A stretch of DNA of 35,323 nt from SMWD01 sp002729875 (GTDB lineage Bacteria; Pseudomonadota; Gammaproteobacteria; Steroidobacterales; GCA-2729495), in contig DASCMH010000050.1 in the NCBI GenBank assembly GCA_036010905.1, positions 1 through 35,323 of the forward strand, given 5' to 3'. Numbering within the stretch: position 1 is the first letter of the stretch; every line of letters starts with the position of its first letter. A model generated the notes under the pieces. It saw only the letters and a program-made list of their open reading frames with translations. It had not been told where the DNA came from and did not search any database. Both the position numbers and the translations under genes were made by a program. Shown in pieces: positions 26,882 through 34,191 of the stretch.

Positions 26882-28090
26882 TCAGCTTTCGCCACTTGTA
26901 GACGGAACTGATTTGGCGGATTTATAACCCCAGTTAGCTTCGTTGCCGGGAGCAGGCTTATCCGGAATATTTTGCGCAAGCAACAGTGAGCAAATAGCAA
27001 AGCCACTGCCGATCAAAAAAACAACTGCATGAGAATAAATCCATATAAACCCAAGCAGGACGGGAATAACTATCGCGGCAATATGATTGATAGTGAAGGA
27101 AACACCGGCAGAACTCGCCATATCGGCATGATCAGCAATTTTTTGAAAGTAGGTTGGAATCGCGATAGCAAGGGCAAAGAACATATGATCAATCACATAA
27201 AGGCCGGCCGCAAGGTAGGCGTTGTCTACAAAAGCGTACCCGGTAAATACCACGATCAGGCCGATATATTCCAGGCTTAGCGCGGTACGCTCACCAACCC
27301 TGCCAATCAATATCCCAATACGTTCGGCAAATATCCAATTGAAAATGTAATTAATAAGGAAAAGCAGCGTAACTTGTGCCGCGCTGTAGCCAAACCTTTC
27401 CACCATCAGGAAGGCCGCAAAGACCATGAAAATCTGTCGACGTGCACCGGAAAAAAATATCAATGCATAGAAAAGCCAGTACCGCTTTCGTAAAACCAGG
27501 TGCGTATGCTGTTCACTGGAAGATTTGAAATAAGGAAAAGCAACCCTCATAAATAAAGCCATCAGGAAACATACTCCGCCCGCCAGCACATACAGCCAGA
27601 TGTAGTCCACCGCCAATATTTCGAGCAATATCCATATGACTCCATAGGCAAGTAGCGAGGTAATCGCTCCCACCGAGATAAGCTTGCCGAATACCTGAGG
27701 GGCCTCATCCCTGGAAAGCCACTGCAATGCCAGTGATTGCCTGACTGCCTCAAAGTAGTGAAAGCCCACCGACATTAACACGGTGGTACAATACAGACCG
27801 TACTCAAACGGGAAAAAACCGGTCAACGCAACACCGAGACCGATGAATGCGAGCGCTACCAAGACCAGTGTCTGTTCCCTGAGGACAAGCAACAAAAAAA
27901 TAGTCGTAAATGCCAGAAATCCAGGGATCTCCCGCAGGCTTTGCAGAATCCCGATCTCAACCCCCGTAAAGGCAGCTCGCTCCACCGCAAAATTATTCAG
28001 CAGTACTGTCCAGGTGTTAAACGCCACCGGCATGGCCACCGACATCAGAATTAACAACATCACGGGATGCTGCCATGAGTATTTTTTCAT
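26882..28090 (-). CDS. Major facilitator superfamily transporter
   Basis: A 402-residue integral inner-membrane protein with about twelve hydrophobic segments in two six-helix halves, starting MKKYSWQHPVMLLILMSVAMPVAF and separated by a polar central loop (FPYFKSSSEQHTHLVLRKRYW). The MFS fold is inferred from this layout; no substrate-specific motif is recognised. The conserved FGKLISVGAITSLLAYG and ASSAGVSFTINHIAAIVIPVLLG segments resemble uncharacterised MFS proteins of marine proteobacteria. The ATG at 28090 has AGGTAG upstream. The gene lies alone on the minus strand between btuB and gabD, interrupting the B12 genes. A link to B12 or to semialdehyde metabolism is possible but unsupported. 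Confidence 0.8.
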   Translation of the reverse strand: MKKYSWQHPVMLLILMSVAMPVAFNTWTVLLNNFAVERAAFTGVEIGILQSLREIPGFLAFTTIFLLLVLREQTLVLVALAFIGLGVALTGFFPFEYGLYCTTVLMSVGFHYFEAVRQSLALQWLSRDEAPQVFGKLISVGAITSLLAYGVIWILLEILAVDYIWLYVLAGGVCFLMALFMRVAFPYFKSSSEQHTHLVLRKRYWLFYALIFFSGARRQIFMVFAAFLMVERFGYSAAQVTLLFLINYIFNWIFAERIGILIGRVGERTALSLEYIGLIVVFTGYAFVDNAYLAAGLYVIDHMFFALAIAIPTYFQKIADHADMASSAGVSFTINHIAAIVIPVLLGFIWIYSHAVVFLIGSGFAICSLLLAQNIPDKPAPGNEANWGYKSAKSVPSTSGES

Positions 28091-28259
28091 TAAATCTACC
28101 TGCTAACAGGCCCGGGAGAGTTCGAATTCTACTGGCATTCCACAGCGAGTACTCGGATGATGTCAACCTGCGCTCCAGACCTGTAGACACTGGCATACGT
28201 GTTTGCCGATACTGGCGTTAATATTTGCAACCAGAGCCCATCACAGAGAAGCCAGTCAC

Positions 28260-29714
28260 ATGCAACTCGCCGACAAAAAGCTGTTTCGCCAGCATTGCTA
28301 CATCAATGGCTGCTGGGTAGCTGCCACCGAGCAGAACCATATCGAGATTTCCAACCCGGCTACAGGCGGAGTTATCGGTACCGTACCCAACCTTGGTTAC
28401 ACCGAAACCCGCGCAGCCATTGAGGCTGCTGCCGAAGCCCTCGACGCCTGGCAGGCACTGGCGGCCAAGGAACGTTCCAGGATTATGCACCGCCTGTTTA
28501 CCTTGATGATGGCGCACCAGGAAGACCTGGCGATACTGATGACCTGTGAACAAGGCAAACCACTGGCCGAATCACGTAGTGAAATTGCCTATGCCGCGGC
28601 CTTCATTGAGTGGTTTGCCGAGGAGGCCAAACGCGTCTACGGTGACATCATCCCCGGACCACAACATGACCGGCGTATCGTCGTATTAAAACAACCGATT
28701 GGCGTTGTTGCGAGTATCACACCGTGGAACTTTCCGACTGCAATGATCACCCGCAAGATCGGACCCGCACTCGCCGCAGGTTGCACGGTCGTATGCAAGC
28801 CTGCATCGCAGACGCCATATTCGGCCCTGGCGCTGGCGGAACTCGGCGAGCGTGCCGGCCTCCCGGCCGGGGTACTGAATATTGTTACCGGCAACTCAGC
28901 TGAAATTGGCGCCGAACTGAGCGGTAACAGCCTGGTGCGCAAACTGACATTTACCGGTTCGACCGAAGTGGGCAAGGTACTGCTCAGGCAATGCGCTGAT
29001 ACCGTCAAGAAAGTCTCGATGGAACTCGGCGGCAATGCACCGTTCATTGTGTTTGAGGATGCGGATATCGATGCAGCCGTCAGTGGCGCGATAGCTGCCA
29101 AGTATCGCAATACCGGGCAAACCTGTGTCTGCGCTAACCGGTTTCTTATTCAGGACAGCATCTACGAAAAATTTGCCAAACGCTTTGCTGCTGCGGCAAG
29201 CCAACTGAGTGTCGGCGACGGTCTCGCAAATAATGTCGACCAGGGACCACTAATCGATACCTTTGCGGTAGAAAAAGTTTTGGAACATATAGCCGACGCC
29301 GTCGATAAAGGTGCAAAAATCTTAACCGGCGGCAAGCAGCACGCTTTGGGCGGTACATTCTTCGAACCAACCGTAATTAGTGATGTGACCCCGGCTATGA
29401 AAGTCGCTCATGAAGAGACCTTTGGCCCACTGGCACCGCTGTTCAGTTTCAGCACAGAGGATGAAGCCATCATGATGGCAAACGACACCGAATTCGGACT
29501 GGCTGCCTATACATACACAAGCGATCTGGGCCGCAGTTGGCGCATACCGGAGAAACTCGAATACGGTATCATCGGCCTGAACACCGGCATCATTTCAACC
29601 GAGGTCGCCCCATTCGGAGGCATAAAAGAATCCGGTCTCGGACGCGAGGGCTCGAAATACGGTATCGACGATTACCTGGAGATCAAATACATCTGTATCG
29701 CCGGGGTAGACTGA
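28260..29714 (+). CDS. gabD: NAD(P)-dependent succinate-semialdehyde dehydrogenase
   Basis: Aldehyde dehydrogenase of the GabD class, oxidising succinate semialdehyde to succinate at the end of the GABA shunt. The 484-residue protein starts MQLADKKLFRQHCYINGCWV. Diagnostic sites are the cofactor motif ITPWNFPTAMITRKIGPALAAGC, the general-base glutamate in SMELGGNAPFIVFEDADID, and the nucleophilic cysteine in NTGQTCVCANRF (the two-cysteine GQTCVCANR form typical of SSADH). The ending GLGREGSKYGIDDYLEIKYI is also typical. The frame is open from a TTG at 28203, but homology begins at the ATG at 28260. A GABA transaminase is not adjacent. The pduO gene follows on the same strand after 94 bp. Confidence 0.92.
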   Translation: MQLADKKLFRQHCYINGCWVAATEQNHIEISNPATGGVIGTVPNLGYTETRAAIEAAAEALDAWQALAAKERSRIMHRLFTLMMAHQEDLAILMTCEQGKPLAESRSEIAYAAAFIEWFAEEAKRVYGDIIPGPQHDRRIVVLKQPIGVVASITPWNFPTAMITRKIGPALAAGCTVVCKPASQTPYSALALAELGERAGLPAGVLNIVTGNSAEIGAELSGNSLVRKLTFTGSTEVGKVLLRQCADTVKKVSMELGGNAPFIVFEDADIDAAVSGAIAAKYRNTGQTCVCANRFLIQDSIYEKFAKRFAAAASQLSVGDGLANNVDQGPLIDTFAVEKVLEHIADAVDKGAKILTGGKQHALGGTFFEPTVISDVTPAMKVAHEETFGPLAPLFSFSTEDEAIMMANDTEFGLAAYTYTSDLGRSWRIPEKLEYGIIGLNTGIISTEVAPFGGIKESGLGREGSKYGIDDYLEIKYICIAGVD

Positions 29715-29808
29715 AACAGGGTTCATGGAACATTAGCAGACGCTATTTACCTGAACCCGCCATTAGATCATGAGCGCATCTGTGGTCGGAGCGGAGTATT
29801 ATTCATAA

Positions 29809-30366
29809 ATGGGACACCGGCTGACAAAAATCTATACCCGTACCGGCGATGACGGGACAACCGGTCTGGGTGACGGACAGCGGGCGCTGAAAGACAGCGC
29901 GCGCGTCGAAGCATTTGGCACCGTTGACGAACTCAACAGTGTTATCGGCCTGCTACTTGCGGCGGAGAATTTGCAGCCTGAAATTCGCGCTTGCATGACC
30001 CGTATTCAGCATCAGCTGTTCGACCTGGGTGGCGAGTTGTGCCACCCGGATACCAGGACCCTGACAATTGACTCGGTTAAAGCACTCGAGGCAACACTCG
30101 ACGAATTCAACGCCGACCTGACGCCGCTAAAAGATTTCGTGCTGCCGGGCGGTACCCCTGAAGCTGCAACGTGTCATCTGGCACGCACGATTTGTCGGCG
30201 TGCTGAGCGCCGTACCTGGCAATTGTCGAGGGCTGAAGCCGTCAACAAATACTCACTTCAATACCTGAACCGGCTATCGGACCTGCTGTTCGTCATTGCG
30301 CGCGTACTCAATCATCATGCGCAACAGAATGAGCAGTTGTGGACACCTTCTTCTCCCGCGCCGTAG
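29809..30366 (+). CDS. pduO: ATP:cob(I)alamin adenosyltransferase (PduO type)
   Basis: Transfers the adenosyl group of ATP to reduced cobalamin, making coenzyme B12 in the cytoplasm. The 185-residue product has the N-terminal signature KIYTRTGDDGTTGLGDGQR (residues 7-25), VEAFGTVDELNS, the PGG motif FVLPGGTPEA, CRRAERR near 125 and the C-terminal NRLSDLLFVIAR. All are diagnostic of the PduO/MMAB trimer family. The ATG at 29809 is preceded by GGAG at somewhat long spacing. Its last 59 bp overlap the 3' end of btuF on the opposite strand. It processes the B12 that the Btu proteins import; no B12-dependent enzyme is visible in the window. Confidence 0.95.
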   Translation: MGHRLTKIYTRTGDDGTTGLGDGQRALKDSARVEAFGTVDELNSVIGLLLAAENLQPEIRACMTRIQHQLFDLGGELCHPDTRTLTIDSVKALEATLDEFNADLTPLKDFVLPGGTPEAATCHLARTICRRAERRTWQLSRAEAVNKYSLQYLNRLSDLLFVIARVLNHHAQQNEQLWTPSSPAP

Positions 30367-31243
30367 AAATTCTCGCACACAGTTCACGTACCCCACCCAG
30401 AATTCTGACACTCGGCCTTGTCATCAGGCTGGCATCGACAAAATACAGGTTACTGTCATGCACGGCCGGGATACTAGTCCATTGTTGCCAGACAGCAAGA
30501 GCGTTTGCCATCGATGTATCTTCTGAAAATTGTGTGGCGATAATCACCTCGGGCGCAGCATCAATGACCGCTTCGGGCGAAATCGATGGACTAACTTCAG
30601 GCAGCCCCGCAAACACATTGTGACCACCACACAACTCGATGGCCTCACCGATAATATGCTGACGTGAAATAGTAAACAGCGGCTGCGACGATACCTGGTA
30701 AAAAACCGTCAGGGATTCACGCCCGGCCGTAGTCATCCGTATTTCATCCAGTGAAATTTCGAAGGCCAGCGCTGCTGCTTCAGCAGCCTTCTGTGTGCCG
30801 GCAAGTCGACCGATAGCTCGTAAACTCTCGGCCACCCCATCGAGACTTCCGGCTGCGAGTACCACAACCCGGTAATCCAGTTGTTCCAGCCGATCAATAA
30901 CTGCGCGTGGGGTCCCGGATTCCCAGGCCAGTATCAGGTCAGGTTTGAGTCCGATTATCGCTTCATGATCGAGGCGAAACGCATCACCTATACGCGGCAA
31001 ATTGAGCGCAACTGCCGGATAATCACTGTATTCAACAACCCCAACCAGTCGGTTGCCGGCTCCTGCCGAATAGACCAGTTCCGTCAGGTGTGGCGCAAGC
31101 GTGATGATCCGGCTGGACGGACGGTTCGGCGCATCCACCGGATTCTGCAAACGATCATTATCGCAAGCCGAGAGCAACAGGACCACAATGGCAGATAACA
31201 GCCAATACCGGAAAGGAGGGAAATGTGCGTGACGATTTGCCAT
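30308..31243 (-). CDS. btuF: Cobalamin-binding periplasmic lipoprotein
   Basis: Class III substrate-binding protein that captures B12 in the periplasm and delivers it to the BtuC/BtuD importer. The 311-residue protein has a signal peptide ending in the lipobox LLLSAC (Cys near residue 27), so it is probably lipid-anchored. The mature part matches BtuF: RIITLAPHLTELVYSAGAGNRLVGV, YSDYP, LKPDLILAWESGTP, and the C-lobe IGEAIELCGGHNVFA with SPEAVIDAAPEVII. The conserved glutamates that salt-bridge to the permease fit at HLTELV and in the C-lobe. It is transcribed opposite to pduO and overlaps it by 59 bp tail to tail. B12 specificity is inferred from neighbours. Confidence 0.88.
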   Translation of the reverse strand: MANRHAHFPPFRYWLLSAIVVLLLSACDNDRLQNPVDAPNRPSSRIITLAPHLTELVYSAGAGNRLVGVVEYSDYPAVALNLPRIGDAFRLDHEAIIGLKPDLILAWESGTPRAVIDRLEQLDYRVVVLAAGSLDGVAESLRAIGRLAGTQKAAEAAALAFEISLDEIRMTTAGRESLTVFYQVSSQPLFTISRQHIIGEAIELCGGHNVFAGLPEVSPSISPEAVIDAAPEVIIATQFSEDTSMANALAVWQQWTSIPAVHDSNLYFVDASLMTRPSVRILGGVRELCARISTAREKKVSTTAHSVAHDD

Positions 31244-31358
31244 ATATTGAGTCGCTCAGAACCGATGAGATTGCCTGCAGCGATTAATTTTTTACCGGTG
31301 GCAAGTCTGTCCGTACACAGCCACTCTTACAGACATACTGCCAGCCTTATCCGGTTTC

Positions 31359-32264
31359 CTAACTAAGCCAACCGGACACGGTCAGCAAGGCGATAAAGGG
31401 AGCCCAAATCAGCCATAGCGTGCGCATGACCAAACTCATGGCCTCACCGATGCGAATAACCGCCAGTGGTGTGTCATCGGTTACCGGCTGCTCCGACACT
31501 GCTCCATTGCCGACCAGGTCAAGCAGATCGTTGGTGGCTACAAAAAAATCCTTGGCTCGGTGGCCCGCATAGGCGCGCCAGGCCGCAAGACCGCCGTCGT
31601 AGCTGCCGGCCAGGGCATAGCCAAGAATCAACAAATGTGCCGAGGGCCAGGCGAAAATGCCGTGCAACATTCGTACGGCGGTGACGAATGTGGATGGAGC
31701 CTCAATCAGATCATCCCGTGAATACTCATAGGCAAGACGACGACGCAACAGATCGACAACACGAAATAACCAGGCCCCGACAGGGCCGAACAGGATAAAC
31801 CAGAATACAACTGCAAATATCCGGTTGTTTGCCTGGATAAAAATAGCTCGCCGGACGGTAGCGATTCTCTCATCAATATCCTGCGGCACATCCCCTTCAC
31901 GCAATTCTCTGATAATGCGTTGAATATCTTCTTCCTGACCATTGCGCACAGCATCACAATAATCGTTAATCTCCGTCATCAAATCGCGCGGCCCCAATGA
32001 AAAGAGCAGAACAATCACCGCAAACAGAAAATACGGAATCTGGAATAATTCGCCGGATAACAACCCATGAATGATCGCAACTGGCAATATCGCAACCAAT
32101 GCGTAAATACCAATACCTATGATTGCTGTTGACAATGATGCTTCCGCAAGCTTGCTCGATACCCGGTCAATCCACGGATCAAGCCATCGGAATTCACGCA
32201 AATGAAACAGGTTGGTCAACAACCGTTCAATACCAAGACCCAATAACAACGCAATAAAATTCAT
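31359..32264 (-). CDS. ampE: AmpE-like regulatory signalling membrane protein
   Basis: A 301-residue inner-membrane protein with several hydrophobic segments: IIGIGIYALVAILPVAII, IPYFLFAVIVLLFSLGPRDL, IFAVVFWFILFGPVGAWLFRVVDLL and the C-terminal LWLIWAPFIALLTVSGWL. AmpE/CobD-related proteins share the FWFILFGPVGAWLYR-type motif, here FGPVGAWLFRVVDLLRRR. The AmpE role in beta-lactamase signalling is poorly defined. The ATG overlaps the ampD stop as ATGA, so translation is coupled to ampD, the arrangement seen in enterics and pseudomonads. The CobD cobalamin-biosynthesis relatives share this fold, but the coupling to ampD decides for AmpE. Confidence 0.86.
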   Translation of the reverse strand: MNFIALLLGLGIERLLTNLFHLREFRWLDPWIDRVSSKLAEASLSTAIIGIGIYALVAILPVAIIHGLLSGELFQIPYFLFAVIVLLFSLGPRDLMTEINDYCDAVRNGQEEDIQRIIRELREGDVPQDIDERIATVRRAIFIQANNRIFAVVFWFILFGPVGAWLFRVVDLLRRRLAYEYSRDDLIEAPSTFVTAVRMLHGIFAWPSAHLLILGYALAGSYDGGLAAWRAYAGHRAKDFFVATNDLLDLVGNGAVSEQPVTDDTPLAVIRIGEAMSLVMRTLWLIWAPFIALLTVSGWLS

Positions 32265-32827
32265 TCAGTTACCCTGGGCATTGCAAGCTGCATAAACAAA
32301 CGGTCCCAATCAAAGGCCGGACCGGGGTCGGTTTTACGGCTGCCAGCCACATCACAATGGCCGACGACAGGTGCATCGGCCAGCGATGGAAACGCTGCCT
32401 GCAACGCCTGCACTACCGCCCCCAACACGTCATATTGCCTGTCTGTATAAGGAATCTCATCTGTTCCCTCAAGTTCTATGCCGATCGAATAATCATTACA
32501 TTGCTCTCTGCCCTGGTAACAGGAAATGCCGGCATGCCAGGCTCTCTTGACCAATGGTACATACTGCACAAGCTCACCGTCACGGCGGATCAACAAGTGA
32601 CTCGATACACGCAGATCAGCAATCTCACAAAAATATGGATGAGCCGCAGGATCGACTGTATTCGTAAACAGGCGATCAATCCACTCACCGGAAAATTCTC
32701 CGGGCGGTAGTGAAATACCATGCACGATAATCAAATCCGCGCAACAGCCGGGCGGGCGATCATCAAAATTTGGCGAAGATACCTGCCGCGCCTCCCTGAT
32801 AAACCCTGATTCTACGTCAATATTCAT
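32261..32827 (-). CDS. ampD: 1,6-anhydro-N-acetylmuramyl-L-alanine amidase
   Basis: Cytoplasmic zinc amidase that removes the peptide from anhydro-muropeptides during wall recycling; its loss derepresses ampC in bacteria with AmpR. The 188-residue protein has the zinc ligands in LIIVHGISLPPGEF (His), VVGHCDVAGSRKTDPGPAFDW (His and Asp) and the catalytic glutamate in SIGIELEGTDEIPYTDRQY. Length is normal for AmpD. The frame is open to 32857, but homology starts at the ATG at 32827 (MNIDVESGFI), with GGA just upstream. It overlaps the ampE-like gene by 4 bp and is divergent from rsmE. The anhydro-MurNAc released feeds AnmK, encoded at 6.8-7.9 kb. Confidence 0.95.
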   Translation of the reverse strand: MNIDVESGFIREARQVSSPNFDDRPPGCCADLIIVHGISLPPGEFSGEWIDRLFTNTVDPAAHPYFCEIADLRVSSHLLIRRDGELVQYVPLVKRAWHAGISCYQGREQCNDYSIGIELEGTDEIPYTDRQYDVLGAVVQALQAAFPSLADAPVVGHCDVAGSRKTDPGPAFDWDRLFMQLAMPRVTE

Positions 32828-32867
32828 TATTCCAAAAACTGTACACCGGTGCCGCACAAACTGATTC

Positions 32868-32873
32868 TATAAT
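32868..32873 (+). promoter_or_regulatory. Perfect -10 element just before rsmE
   Basis: TATAAT ends six bases before the rsmE ATG. Initiation at the usual distance would fall on the start codon, giving a leaderless or near-leaderless mRNA. No good -35 is visible, so a chance match is possible. Confidence 0.35.
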
Positions 32874-32879
32874 GTCTCA

Positions 32880-33614
32880 ATGGTACCGAGAATCTACCAC
32901 CCCGAGGCACTGGCCGCAGGCATGTCGGTGACCCTGACCAACGGCGCGGCGACACACGTCGGCAAATCCTTGCGACTCGTCGAAAACGATGAATTGCGAC
33001 TGTTTAACGGTGACGGCCATGACTACCAGGGACACATTACCCAAGCCAGGCACAATAAAATTATCATTACCATTGACAGTTGCCTGTATACAGCAACCGA
33101 ATCGCCGCTCCCCATCACTTTGCTGCAGGGAATCTGCCGCAACCCACGCATGGATATTCTGGTGCAGAAATCCACTGAACTGGGTGTCCACCGCATTGTT
33201 CCGGTCAACTGTCATCGCAGTGTGGTTCGAATTGAAGCGGAACGTGTCGCCAGGAAAACAGCCCATTGGCAAAAAATCGCGATCAGTGCCTGTGAACAAT
33301 GTGGGCGCGCACAAATTCCGGCTATTGATGCGCCGTGCAAACCAGCCTTCGCGTTTGCACAACACGTACCAACGGACGCTACAAAATTGTTGCTGGATCC
33401 GACCGGCACACATACGATCGAAACGGAGCTAAACCCTGACAAGCCGGTAGCCCTGTTTGTTGGCCCGGAAGGCGGTCTGACGGAAGAAGAAATCGTAACT
33501 GCAGCAAATGCCGGTTTCCGGAGAATTCGACTGGGACCGCGTGTATTGCGAACCGAAACCGCGCCGATTACCGCATTAAGCATCATTCAGTTCCTGATAG
33601 GCGACCTTAAATAA
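32880..33614 (+). CDS. rsmE: 16S rRNA m3U1498 methyltransferase
   Basis: SPOUT-class methyltransferase that uses SAM to methylate N3 of U1498 in 16S rRNA. The 244-residue protein starts with the canonical PRIYHPE. It has a PUA-like N-terminal domain (HVGKSLRLVENDELRLFNGDG) and then the knotted catalytic domain: GICRNPRMDILVQKSTELGVHRIVPV, RSVVR, KIAISACEQCGRAQIP, the SAM-binding knot LFVGPEGGLTEEE, and RLGPRVLRTETAPITAL. All family signatures are intact. It is divergent from ampD across 52 bp. A TATAAT lies just before the ATG. It converges on chpC. Confidence 0.96.
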   Translation: MVPRIYHPEALAAGMSVTLTNGAATHVGKSLRLVENDELRLFNGDGHDYQGHITQARHNKIIITIDSCLYTATESPLPITLLQGICRNPRMDILVQKSTELGVHRIVPVNCHRSVVRIEAERVARKTAHWQKIAISACEQCGRAQIPAIDAPCKPAFAFAQHVPTDATKLLLDPTGTHTIETELNPDKPVALFVGPEGGLTEEEIVTAANAGFRRIRLGPRVLRTETAPITALSIIQFLIGDLK

Positions 33615-33668
33615 CAAGCAGGTAAGAATGCAGAGTCAGATACCCCAATAATTTCTTCACAATCAGCA

Positions 33669-34178
33669 CTACAATTGATTTTCAAGCTTTAGGGCGTCTG
33701 ACCCCGGCTTATTAAAAACCTGTTCCTGCACGAGTGTTTCGATCACCTCAAGATCAGGAACCAACGGATACTCATTAATCATCCTGATCTGGCAGATAAT
33801 TGGCCCGTCATCAGGCCACACCTGTTCCTCATGCAGTTCCATGACCTTGCTGTTTATTCTTAACAGCTGTGGAAAACCTTCTGTCAATACCCCGAACACA
33901 CGGCCATCCAGAACTTTCGACAAACCATTAAAAATGGTAATACGGGTACGGCTACCAGGTTGAGTTGACGACATACCACACAAACTCTCGATGCTGATAA
34001 CCGGTACCTGAAGATTATTCCAGTCTACAAACCCACGAAACCAATCTGGGTTTTCAACGCCACGATTCTGCAATGGCAAATAACGAATAATCTCTGCCAC
34101 ACACGAGCGCGGCACAATCAAGCGTGCCTGATGCAGCGGCACGAGCAGTCCATAAAGCTCTTCTACCGAGTGATCCAT
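33669..34178 (-). CDS. chpC: CheW-like chemotaxis protein, ChpC type
   Basis: Adaptor coupling a receptor to a CheA-type kinase, probably within the Pil-Chp system that controls type IV pilus motility. The 169-residue single CheW domain shows LLVPLHQARLIVPRSCVAEIIRY, WFRGFVDWNNLQVPVISIESLCG, RITIFNG and VFGVLTEGFPQLLRI. The adjacent ChpA-like kinase 13 bp upstream on the same strand supports ChpC rather than a flagellar CheW. AGG lies about nine bases before the ATG. It is the last gene of its operon and converges on rsmE. Confidence 0.85.
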   Translation of the reverse strand: MDHSVEELYGLLVPLHQARLIVPRSCVAEIIRYLPLQNRGVENPDWFRGFVDWNNLQVPVISIESLCGMSSTQPGSRTRITIFNGLSKVLDGRVFGVLTEGFPQLLRINSKVMELHEEQVWPDDGPIICQIRMINEYPLVPDLEVIETLVQEQVFNKPGSDALKLENQL

Positions 34179-34191
34179 AACATCAACCTAC

